Shown here piece after piece: positions 1 through 6,661 of a stretch of DNA of 17,591 nt. Source of the DNA: JBJXHG01 sp046160865 (GTDB lineage: Bacteria > Planctomycetota > UBA1135 > GCA-002686595); the NCBI GenBank assembly GCA_046160865.1, contig JBJXHG010000119.1:1-17591 (forward strand), in the 5' to 3' direction. The position numbers were made by a program, and so were the translations under genes. Under the pieces are notes generated by a model that was not told the origin of the DNA, did no database searches, and saw only the letters and a program-made list of their open reading frames with translations. How positions within the stretch are numbered: the first letter of the stretch is position 1; each line of letters opens with the position of its first letter.

Positions 1-148
1 AGTCAGAAGTTCGCTCTCACCAAGGTCGAGATCGTCGTCGCTGGCAAGGCGCGAGGGTGCAGGCAACCTGTCAGGTTTCCGAACCCGAGCAACGCCGCCA
101 GCGCAGAGGAGATCGAGCGGGGTGAGAGCGATCTTCTGACTCAGGACA
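1..148. repeat. Palindromic element A, copy 1 (left end cut by window)
   Basis: The whole stretch is an imperfect inverted repeat. The end AGTCAGAAG..CGCTCTCACC at 1-22 mirrors GGTGAGAGCG..CTTCTGACT near 124-141, and the axis lies in AACCTG-T-CAGGTT at 65-77. The right terminus reads GACTCAGGACA and is followed by CTAG (149-152). Symmetry about position 71 puts the true left end about 7 bases before the window, giving a length near 155 bp. A second copy in the opposite orientation begins at 17490. No protein coding is apparent. It looks like a fold-back or MITE-type element; its function is unknown. Confidence 0.8.
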
Positions 149-152
149 CTAG

Positions 153-326
153 CCCGGATTTCTCACCACGTCCTGCGGCGGTCGCGCCAACGCGCTCGGA
201 GCGGCGTTGTTGGATTCGGAAGCGATCCTCGCTGACCTTGCAGGTCACCTCCGGTCGATTCCGGTGCAACGCCTTGCTCCGCACGCGCTGACGCGACCTC
301 GCGGCGAACGTGGTGAGAAATCCGGG
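153..326. repeat. Palindromic element B, copy 1
   Basis: This 174-bp imperfect palindrome has mirrored ends, CCCGGATTTCTCACCACG and CGTGGTGAGAAATCCGGG, and a central TGACC-TTGCA-GGTCA at 233-247. It is flanked on both sides by CTAG (149-152 and 327-330), consistent with a 4-bp target duplication; CTAG is itself palindromic, so this copy alone cannot separate a duplication from extra inverted repeat. Aligned by eye it is very similar over its whole length to the reverse complement of 10887-11059. A short ORF lies across it at 207-449, but I judge that to be chance. Confidence 0.85.
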
Positions 327-330
327 CTAG

Positions 331-490
331 CCGCCCGTGGCGAAATTGCTTCGAGTCAGAAAGTTGCCCGTTCGCGTCGGAGCAAGGAGCGAGACCGCAG
401 GCGAATCCTCGCGATTCGCCGAGGATCGAGCGACGCCGCGCCGGCGTGAACGGGGCCGCTTTCGGACCGAATGACTTTCGCCACGGGCTG
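331..490. repeat. Palindromic element C, copy 1
   Basis: This 160-bp imperfect inverted repeat has ends CCGCCCGTGGCGAAA and TTTCGCCACGGGCTG, and a central GCGAATC/GATTCGC dyad at 401-419. It directly follows a CTAG (327-330), but no CTAG follows its right end, so a target duplication is not evident here. Its left arm recurs at about 17393-17462 (GCCCGT..GAAAG, then CGGAGCAAG.AGCG.GACCGCAG), where it is fused to an arm of element B. The remaining bases 491-537 up to the rlmI-like stop codon show nothing recognisable. Confidence 0.7.
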
Positions 491-537
491 CCCGCAGGTC
501 GAACGGCGCGTCTGAACCCGTCCTTTCGCGGCGCGCG

Positions 538-1761
538 TCAACGCGCGTCGTCGGCGACGCGCAGGAACGCGCACTTCAAGTAGCGGCTCTCCGGCAGCGT
601 CAGCAAGAACGGATGGTCCGGCGCGGCGCCGGCGAGCTCGGCCTGGAACACGTCGCGCTCGGCGTGCGCAGCCGCGCTCCGCAGGTACTCGACGAAGCCT
701 TCGGCGGTCACGTTGTACGAGCACGACGCCGAGACGACCCACCCGCCCGGCGCCGCGAGCCGCAGCGCGCGCGAGTTGAGCTCGATGTAGCCGCGCGCCG
801 CACCCGCGATCTCGCGCCGGCTCTTCGCGAACGCGGGCGGATCGACGACGACGAGGCCATAGCTCTCGCGCGCGTCGGCGCGCCGGCGCAAATCGTCCAT
901 GCAGTTCGCGCGCACGAACGACACGCGATCCTCGACTCCATTGCGGCGCGCGTTCGCCAAGACGCGCACTCCCGCCGCTTCCGATTGATCGACGCACACG
1001 ACCGAGCGCGCGCCGGCCAGCGCCGCACGCACACCAAAGAGCCCGTCGTACGAGAACGCGTCCAGGACGTCCACGCCCGCGGCGAGCGCGGCCGCGCGGC
1101 GGCGATTCTCGCGTTGATCGAGGTAGTGGCCGGTCTTGTGCCCGGCGAGCACGTCGACCTCGTACACGAGCCCGTCCTCGCGCACGACGAGCTCGGGCGG
1201 CAACGTCCCGCGCACGATCTCGACGCGCTTCTCGAGCTCTTCGAGGCGACGCACGGCGCTGTCCGAGCGGTCGACGACGCACTCGACTTCGAACGGCAGG
1301 AGCTCGTCGAAGAGCTCGACCGCGAGCGCGCGCATGCGTTCCGAGCCTTGCGTGCCCGATTGCAGCACGAGCACGCGTGCATAGCGATCGACGACGAGGC
1401 CGGGCCAGCCCTCCGCGTCGCCCGCGAGCAAACGGCACGCGCCGTCTTCGGCGAGGTATCCGCTCTTCGCGCGCCATGCGATCGCGCGCGCGAGGCTCGC
1501 GACGAAGTCGCCGCGCTCCGGCGGGCTCGAGCCGCGCGAGATCATCCGCACCGCGATGCGAGAAGCGCGGCTAGACGACCCGAAGCCGAGCGTTCGCCCG
1601 TGCGCGTCCTCGACGCGCACGAGCGCGCCCGGGAGCGCGTCGAAACTCTTCAGGTCGTCGCGGAACACCCACGGATGTCCGGTCGCGAGCCAACGCCGTC
1701 CCTTGCCGCTGACGACGGCCAGGCCGAGATCGCGCCCCACGTCGATCGGAGGCTCGCTCAC
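538..1761 (-). CDS. rlmI: RlmI-type class I SAM-dependent rRNA methyltransferase (23S rRNA m5C family)
   Basis: The predicted 407-residue cytoplasmic enzyme probably methylates C5 of a 23S rRNA cytosine, the known activity of E. coli RlmI. An N-terminal PUA-like domain is seen around GHPWVF (29-33). Next comes the family signature GHKTGHYLDQREN (208-219), SAM motif I VLDAFSYDGLFG (232-243), motif IV VVVDPPAF (304-311) and the catalytic-Cys region SASCSYN (344-350, Cys347). I chose the GTG start at 1761-1759 because its GTGA overlaps the TGA stop of the upstream HEAT/TPR gene, implying translational coupling, and because the PUA domain begins right after it; the longer reading frame upstream would only add an Arg/Ala-rich shadow peptide. 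Length fits the RlmI/YccW family (about 400 residues). The family is certain; the exact target base is inferred. Confidence 0.9.
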   Translation of the reverse strand: MSEPPIDVGRDLGLAVVSGKGRRWLATGHPWVFRDDLKSFDALPGALVRVEDAHGRTLGFGSSSRASRIAVRMISRGSSPPERGDFVASLARAIAWRAKSGYLAEDGACRLLAGDAEGWPGLVVDRYARVLVLQSGTQGSERMRALAVELFDELLPFEVECVVDRSDSAVRRLEELEKRVEIVRGTLPPELVVREDGLVYEVDVLAGHKTGHYLDQRENRRRAAALAAGVDVLDAFSYDGLFGVRAALAGARSVVCVDQSEAAGVRVLANARRNGVEDRVSFVRANCMDDLRRRADARESYGLVVVDPPAFAKSRREIAGAARGYIELNSRALRLAAPGGWVVSASCSYNVTAEGFVEYLRSAAAHAERDVFQAELAGAAPDHPFLLTLPESRYLKCAFLRVADDAR

Positions 1762-4256
1762 GGTCCGACCAACTCGCGGAAGCGCGGGTCGTCGCGCAGC
1801 GCGTCGAGATCCGGGTCCGTGCGCGCCCACTCGCGCTGCTTCTGCAAGGCGCCGGGCGTGTCGCGGTTCTCCTCGAACTCGCGCCGCAAGAACACGAACG
1901 CGAGCTCCTTCTCGCCGAGCAGTGCCCACGTGCACGCCATGTTGTAGTGCGTCGATGGCGACGGCGTGACGCCCGCGAGCAGCGTGCGCGCTTCGGCCGC
2001 GCGGCCGCCGCGTGCGCGGTAGCAGGCGAGCAGCACGCGCATGAAATCGTCCTGCGACAGTGCGTACGCGCGCTCGAAGTACGCGGTGGCCTTCACCGGA
2101 TCCTTCTGCTTGACGTTGGCGTTGACCGCCAGGCTCACGAGCGCGCCGCGCCGCAAGATCCGCACGCGCAGGAGCCCGCCCTCGCGCACGCCTTGCTTGG
2201 CGAGCAAGTCCTCGATCGCTTGCAGGCGCTCGAGCGCCTTGACGAGCTCGGTCTCCGCGCGCTCGGGCTCATCGCCTTGCGTGTACGTGGCGCCGATCGC
2301 CATCTCGATCTCGGCTGCGAGCTCGAGCCCGCCGACGTATCGCGCCGTGAGACCGCTCGCCTCGAGGTCCGCACGCATGCGCAACGCGAGCGCGCGCGCT
2401 TCTTCGATGCGGCCCTCGTCGGTCAAGTCGCGCGCGAGGTCGAGCGCCGCCGGCGACGGGAAGATCGGCTTCAAGAGCGGCAGCTCGGTTTCGTCCGCGA
2501 ACGACGCGCCGAAGTCGCGCAGCGCGTAGCGGATCTCCTCGATGCGCTGCAAGAGATCGAAGTCGAGCGCGGACGGATCGCGCTGGAGCGTCGCGGCGAG
2601 CTCGGTCTCCAAACGATCGCGCTGCCGATCGAGCGCGTCGAACTGCGCGTACTGCAGCGCGCGCGCGAGCGGCCGGCGCTGAGGGTCGAGGACGGGATTG
2701 CAGAGCGGCGGCGGCACGTCGGGCCAGGGCTCGAAGCCCGGCAGAGTGGCCGGCGCGACGCTCGCGAGCGCGCGCAAGAGCATCCGTCGCGCGTTCAACC
2801 GGCGCTCCGTCGGCCAGTGTGCGAGGCGCGCGTTCTCGAGGATCGCGACGTACGGCGAGAGCTCGGCCCCGAGCACGTCCCACGCCGAGCCGCTGTCGCG
2901 ATCACCGTCCCAGCGCGAGATCATCGTCTCGAGTTCGAGCGCGTGCGCGCGCACGGCGTGCGCGAGCAAGTGCGGGTACGTGTCCTCGAGCAGCTGCGCG
3001 ACGGATGCATCGGCGCTCTCGGCGGCGGACTTCTCCTCCGGCACCACGCGCGCGATGCGCGTGAGCGCCACGGTGAGCTCGGCCGTCGCGCGCAGAGCGA
3101 GCCAGGCCTCGTGCCGCTCGCGCTGGTCCCGCGTCGCGCGGTCGAGACGCTCCGCCAGCGCGCCTTCGCAGATCGCGATCGTCTCCGCGAGCGCGGCGTG
3201 CGGATCACTCGCGCCGGCGAGCTCGGCCGTCGCGCGCAAGAGTGCGGCGCGCGCGCGCCACAGTCGCCCGTCATCGGAAAGCGGATCACCGGCCGCGCTC
3301 GCGAGGGCCTCGGCGACACGCACCGCGGCTTGCGCGTCGCCGTCGAGCAGCAGCGCGAGCCGCCCGGCTTGGAAGCCCGCGACGCGCGCGTCGACCCCGT
3401 CTTGCTGGAATCCCGCGAGCACTGCTTGCACGCGCGCGCCGTCGCCGAGCTGGCCGATGCGGCGCAGCAGCGCGTCGAAAGCGGCCGTGCCCGCGCGTGC
3501 GAGCGTCGGATCGCGATCGCGCAACGCGACGAGGATCGGCGCGCGCTGGCCGCGGCTCGTGCCACCGTCGCGCTGATCGGCGATGTTCTTCGCATACCCG
3601 AGGAGCAGCACGCCGAGCACGTCGGCGGCCTCGCGCGCGCGCACCGCGCTCGCGCCGAGGCCGCTCGTCACGCGGCGCGCGACGATCGACGCGGCGTGCG
3701 GACTGCGCGCGAGCTCGCTCGCCGCGAGCACACGCTCGGTTCGCGGCAGCGCGTCGAAGTTCGCGTCGAGCGCGCTCCACGATTCCGTGCGATCGAGATC
3801 CGCCAGGGCGCGGATCGCCGCCGCGCGCACCGTGGACGAAGGATCGGCGGCAGCGAGCTGCGCGAGCGCGCGCGCGCGACTCGCGAGGTCGGCGTCCGAG
3901 AGATCCGCACGCGCGAGAAACAGGACGAGCTCCGCGCGCACGTGCGCGGAAGGATCCGCGAGCACGCGCAAGACCTCGGGCAGCACGCCAGCGTCGCCCG
4001 CGGTGCGCACGATCCACGCGCGCTGGCGCCGCGCGGCGAGCGGCGCGACGTCGAAGCGCTCGAGCGCGACGCGCGCTGCAACGCGACCGAGAGCGGCGAG
4101 TGCTTGCAGCTCGCCCTCGTCGCAACCGTCTGCACGTGACTCGCACTCGGCGAGAGCACGGCGCGCGGCAGCTTCGTCCGCGGCGGCGACTCCGCTCGCG
4201 AGCACGATCGAGACGGCCACGAGCGCACGCGAGACGAAGTGGGAGAGCGTGCTCAT
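1758..4256 (-). CDS. Exported HEAT-repeat / TPR protein
   Basis: This predicted protein has 832 residues. The first 26 form a clear Sec signal peptide: a hydrophobic run ALVAVSIVLASGV followed by AAA before Asp27. I chose the ATG at 4256 for that reason; the frame stays open further upstream, but over the regulator gene. Residues about 60-150 contain HEAT/Armadillo-like units (for example AHVRAELVLFLARADL and STVRAAAIRALADL). The middle is long, Ala/Arg/Glu-rich and helical, with no recognised domain. The C-terminal 180 residues contain TPR-like helices (EPERAETELVKALERL, THYNMACTWALLGEKELAF) and end in DPDLDALRDDPRFREL, a common end of TPR arrays. It probably acts as a periplasmic or surface scaffold; no catalytic motif is visible. 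It lies 28 bases after the sigma-54 activator and overlaps the methyltransferase by 4 bases, so the three are probably co-transcribed. Confidence 0.8.
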   Translation of the reverse strand: MSTLSHFVSRALVAVSIVLASGVAAADEAAARRALAECESRADGCDEGELQALAALGRVAARVALERFDVAPLAARRQRAWIVRTAGDAGVLPEVLRVLADPSAHVRAELVLFLARADLSDADLASRARALAQLAAADPSSTVRAAAIRALADLDRTESWSALDANFDALPRTERVLAASELARSPHAASIVARRVTSGLGASAVRAREAADVLGVLLLGYAKNIADQRDGGTSRGQRAPILVALRDRDPTLARAGTAAFDALLRRIGQLGDGARVQAVLAGFQQDGVDARVAGFQAGRLALLLDGDAQAAVRVAEALASAAGDPLSDDGRLWRARAALLRATAELAGASDPHAALAETIAICEGALAERLDRATRDQRERHEAWLALRATAELTVALTRIARVVPEEKSAAESADASVAQLLEDTYPHLLAHAVRAHALELETMISRWDGDRDSGSAWDVLGAELSPYVAILENARLAHWPTERRLNARRMLLRALASVAPATLPGFEPWPDVPPPLCNPVLDPQRRPLARALQYAQFDALDRQRDRLETELAATLQRDPSALDFDLLQRIEEIRYALRDFGASFADETELPLLKPIFPSPAALDLARDLTDEGRIEEARALALRMRADLEASGLTARYVGGLELAAEIEMAIGATYTQGDEPERAETELVKALERLQAIEDLLAKQGVREGGLLRVRILRRGALVSLAVNANVKQKDPVKATAYFERAYALSQDDFMRVLLACYRARGGRAAEARTLLAGVTPSPSTHYNMACTWALLGEKELAFVFLRREFEENRDTPGALQKQREWARTDPDLDALRDDPRFRELVGP

Positions 4257-4284
4257 GGCGCTGGGATCCAAAGAGAGCGCGCGC

Positions 4285-5286
4285 TCACGCGTCGCTCGAG
4301 TCTCCGTCGGCGCGGACCAGGGTCTTCGCGCGCCGCGCCTCGAACACTTTGCGCGAGAGGCCGAGCTGGCGCGCGGCCGCGGCCACGTTGCCGGAGTTCT
4401 CGCGCAACGCGACATCGAGCAGCGCGCGCTCGAGCTCCAACAGGCCCAGCCCGTGCGCGAGCGCCTGCTTCGCCAACCGCTCGCCCATGCCATCGACCGC
4501 CTCGCCGAGGAAATCGAACGCACCCGCGTCGATCGGCGCGCCGCGATCGGCCGACAGGACGAGCACGCGCTCGATCGCGTTCTCGAGCTCGCGCAGATTG
4601 CCCGGCCACGGGTGCGCGCGCAGCCGCTCGATGGCGGCCGGGGTCAGCGCGCGTTCCGGCGTGCGCGACCGGGCGCACGCGCGGGCGAGGAAGTGCTGCG
4701 CGAGCGGCCCGATGTCCTCCGCGCGCTGGCGGAGCGGCGGCGTGGTCAAGGTCACGACCGCGAGCCGGAAATACAGGTCCTCCCGGAAGCGGCCTGCGCG
4801 GACTTCCGCCGCGAGGGGGCGGCTCGTCGTGGTGATCACGCGCAGATCGAGAGGAATACTGCGCTCGGATCCGATCGGCTCGACGGTGCGCTCCTGCAGC
4901 ACGCGCAGGAGTTTCGTCTGGATGTCTTGCGCCAGGCCATCGATCTCGTCGAGCACGATCGTCCCGCCGTTCGCGCGCAAGAAGCGTCCCGGACGCGCGC
5001 GCACGGCTCCCGTGAACGCGCCCGCTTCGTGTCCGAAGAGCTCGGCCTCGATCAGGGTCGGGCTGAGCGTGCCGAGCGGGACTTCGACGTAAGGGCCCGC
5101 GGCACGACGACCTAGCGCGTGGATGCGCTGGGCGGCGTGGTTCTTTCCGCTCCCGTTTTCGCCCTCGATCACGACCCCGATGTCGGCCGCGGCGACGCGC
5201 TCGAGCTCGCTCTCGAGCCGGCGACATGCGGCGCTACTTCCGACGAACGGCTTGCCGAGCAGCGCGCGTTGATGAGCCTGATCCAC
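4285..5286 (-). CDS. PspF-like sigma-54-dependent transcriptional activator
   Basis: This is a 333-residue AAA+ enhancer-binding protein that remodels sigma-54 RNA polymerase. Visible parts are: Walker A GENGSGKN (42-49); the sigma-54 contact loop GAFTGA (89-94) intact; Walker B TIVLDEID (109-116); the arginine-finger region RFREDLYFRL (166-175); WPGNLREL (227-234); and a C-terminal Fis-type helix-turn-helix at about 295-323 (ALRENSGNVAAAARQLGLSR). There is no receiver, GAF or PAS domain in front of the AAA+ core, so it resembles PspF and is probably controlled by a partner protein or by expression. It starts with GTG without a clear Shine-Dalgarno site and is divergent from nusA. Walker A is unusual: the residue after GK is Asn instead of the usual Glu, and the stretch after it (HAAQRIH) also departs from consensus. 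ATPase activity is still plausible. Targets are unknown. Confidence 0.9.
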   Translation of the reverse strand: MDQAHQRALLGKPFVGSSAACRRLESELERVAAADIGVVIEGENGSGKNHAAQRIHALGRRAAGPYVEVPLGTLSPTLIEAELFGHEAGAFTGAVRARPGRFLRANGGTIVLDEIDGLAQDIQTKLLRVLQERTVEPIGSERSIPLDLRVITTTSRPLAAEVRAGRFREDLYFRLAVVTLTTPPLRQRAEDIGPLAQHFLARACARSRTPERALTPAAIERLRAHPWPGNLRELENAIERVLVLSADRGAPIDAGAFDFLGEAVDGMGERLAKQALAHGLGLLELERALLDVALRENSGNVAAAARQLGLSRKVFEARRAKTLVRADGDSSDA

Positions 5287-5351
5287 GGAAAGTCGAAGGC
5301 GAATCGAACCGCACGGAGGTGCGATCCTCGGAATCGGAGTCCGAGCTCCGG

Positions 5352-5380
5352 TTGACTGTCTCTACCCTATATATCAGAAT
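5352..5380 (+). promoter_or_regulatory. Candidate sigma-70 promoter for nusA
   Basis: TTGACT (5352-5357), a 17-base spacer and CAGAAT (5375-5380) match the -35/-10 consensus at 5/6 and 4/6 positions. The site lies in the only AT-richer stretch between the divergent regulator and nusA genes. It would give a leader of roughly 90 bases that contains the hairpin at 5427-5448. A second AT-rich box, TATATT at 5454-5459, lacks a good -35 partner. Confidence 0.4.
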
Positions 5381-5426
5381 CCCTGGCCCCTCATCGTCGG
5401 GGGGCGAGGACGCCGCACGAGTCGAC

Positions 5427-5448
5427 AGAAGCGGGGCAACCCGCTTCT
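5427..5448 (+). promoter_or_regulatory. GNRA-capped hairpin in the nusA leader
   Basis: AGAAGCGGG - GCAA - CCCGCTTCT forms a perfect 9-bp stem with a GCAA (GNRA) tetraloop, ending 31 bases before the nusA ATG. No U-tract directly follows: the next bases are CTGCATATATTTAA and a run of C. It is therefore not a standard intrinsic terminator and may be a leader structure controlling nusA or stabilising its mRNA. The structure is read directly; a regulatory role is inferred. Confidence 0.55.
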
Positions 5449-5479
5449 CTGCATATATTTAACCCCCCAAGCCCAACGC

Positions 5480-6613
5480 ATGAATCCCGAAGACGTGCTG
5501 CGGATGATCGAGATCATCCACCACGAGAAGGACATCCCCAAGGAAGTGATCTTCCGGGCGATGGAAGAGTCACTTGCGGCCGGAGTGCGCAAGCGGCTTG
5601 GCGTCGGCGAAGACCTCAAGGTGCGCATCGACCGCAAGAGCGGTGAGATCGCCATGGAGGACGACGAAGGGGAATACGAGCTCGACATGGCCGACCTCGG
5701 CCGCATCGCCGCGCAAACGGTGAAGCAGGGCCTGATGCAACGCCTGCGTGAAGCCGAGCGCGACGTCCTCTTCGAAGAATACGAGACGCGCGTCGGCCAG
5801 CTCGTGAACGGCGTCGTGCAGCGCTTCGAAGGCGACTACCTCGTGATCAACCTCGGCAAGGTCGAGGCCTATCTCTCGAAGGAAGACCGCGTCAAGGGCG
5901 AGACGTTCAACCCCGGCGACCGCATCCGCGCGATCATCGTCGAGGTCCGCAAGGACGGCTCGCGCGTCAAGATCCTCCTGTCGCGCACGCACCCCGACCT
6001 CGTGCGCCGCCTGTTCGAGCTCGAAGTGCCCGAGATCGCCGACGGCATCATCGAGATCAAGCGCGTCGTCCGCGAGCCGGGTTACCGGACGAAGATGGCC
6101 GTGCAGTCGCAGGATCCGAAGATCGACAGCATCGGCGCGTGCGTCGGCGTGCGCGGCTCGCGCATCAAGGCCGTCATCGACGAGCTGCGCGGCGAGCGCA
6201 TCGACATCATCAAGTGGAGCGATTCGCTCGAGACCTTGATCATGAACGGCCTCAAGCCGGCGACGATCCACCTCGACAACATCTACCCCGACGTCGACAG
6301 CCACTCGGCCATCGTCATCGTCGACGAAGACCAACAGTCGCTCGCGATCGGCAAGAAGGGCCAGAACGTTCGACTGGCCAGCCGGCTGTGCGGCTGGGAG
6401 ATCGACATCAAGACGCGCCAGGAGTTCGAAGCGGACTCGCGCGGTCGCGGCTTCCCGAGCGACGGGTCGTCACCGAACGACGCGCCGCCCGGTGACGCGA
6501 CGGACGAAACCGGTGGCGACGGCCCGGCGTCCGACGACGAGCCAGATGCCGGAGAGTCCGCTGGCTCTCCGCAAGGCGAAACGTCCTCGATCCGCGCGAG
6601 CGCGGAGAGCTGA
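5480..6613 (+). CDS. nusA: Transcription termination/antitermination protein NusA
   Basis: The 377-residue NusA binds RNA polymerase and nascent RNA to modulate pausing, termination and antitermination. Visible domains are: an N-terminal polymerase-binding domain (about 1-100, beginning MNPEDVLRMIEIIHHEKDI); S1 (about 104-178); KH1 with GVRGSRIK (223-230); and KH2 with IGKKGQN (290-296). Residues 321-377 are an acidic, Gly/Ser/Pro-rich tail; there are none of the C-terminal acidic repeats of E. coli NusA, as is usual outside Proteobacteria. The ATG at 5480 has no Shine-Dalgarno site but begins exactly at the conserved N-terminus. The infB start follows the stop after 48 bases. No ylxR lies between them and no rimP lies upstream; the upstream neighbour is divergent. 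Confidence 0.97.
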   Translation: MNPEDVLRMIEIIHHEKDIPKEVIFRAMEESLAAGVRKRLGVGEDLKVRIDRKSGEIAMEDDEGEYELDMADLGRIAAQTVKQGLMQRLREAERDVLFEEYETRVGQLVNGVVQRFEGDYLVINLGKVEAYLSKEDRVKGETFNPGDRIRAIIVEVRKDGSRVKILLSRTHPDLVRRLFELEVPEIADGIIEIKRVVREPGYRTKMAVQSQDPKIDSIGACVGVRGSRIKAVIDELRGERIDIIKWSDSLETLIMNGLKPATIHLDNIYPDVDSHSAIVIVDEDQQSLAIGKKGQNVRLASRLCGWEIDIKTRQEFEADSRGRGFPSDGSSPNDAPPGDATDETGGDGPASDDEPDAGESAGSPQGETSSIRASAES

Positions 6614-6661
6614 CCGCCCTCCACCCGACTTCCTCTTCCCGTTCGAGAATCGCCCAAACCA

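Noticed and set aside
207..449. 80-codon ORF across elements B and C, with a similar peptide (HLRSIP.QRLAP) readable antisense across the second B copy
   Set aside because: The peptide similarity follows from the DNA similarity of the two repeat copies. The frame runs from one element into another, has no ribosome binding site and is not conserved as a unit.
613..4139. Long plus-strand open frames (613-1947, 1947-4139) opposite the methyltransferase and HEAT/TPR genes
   Set aside because: The minus-strand products carry recognisable motifs and a signal peptide; these plus-strand products are Arg/Glu/Ala-rich without domains.
5427..5460. Intrinsic terminator for a gene upstream of nusA
   Set aside because: No gene reads into it from the left on the plus strand, and the stem is not followed directly by a U-tract.
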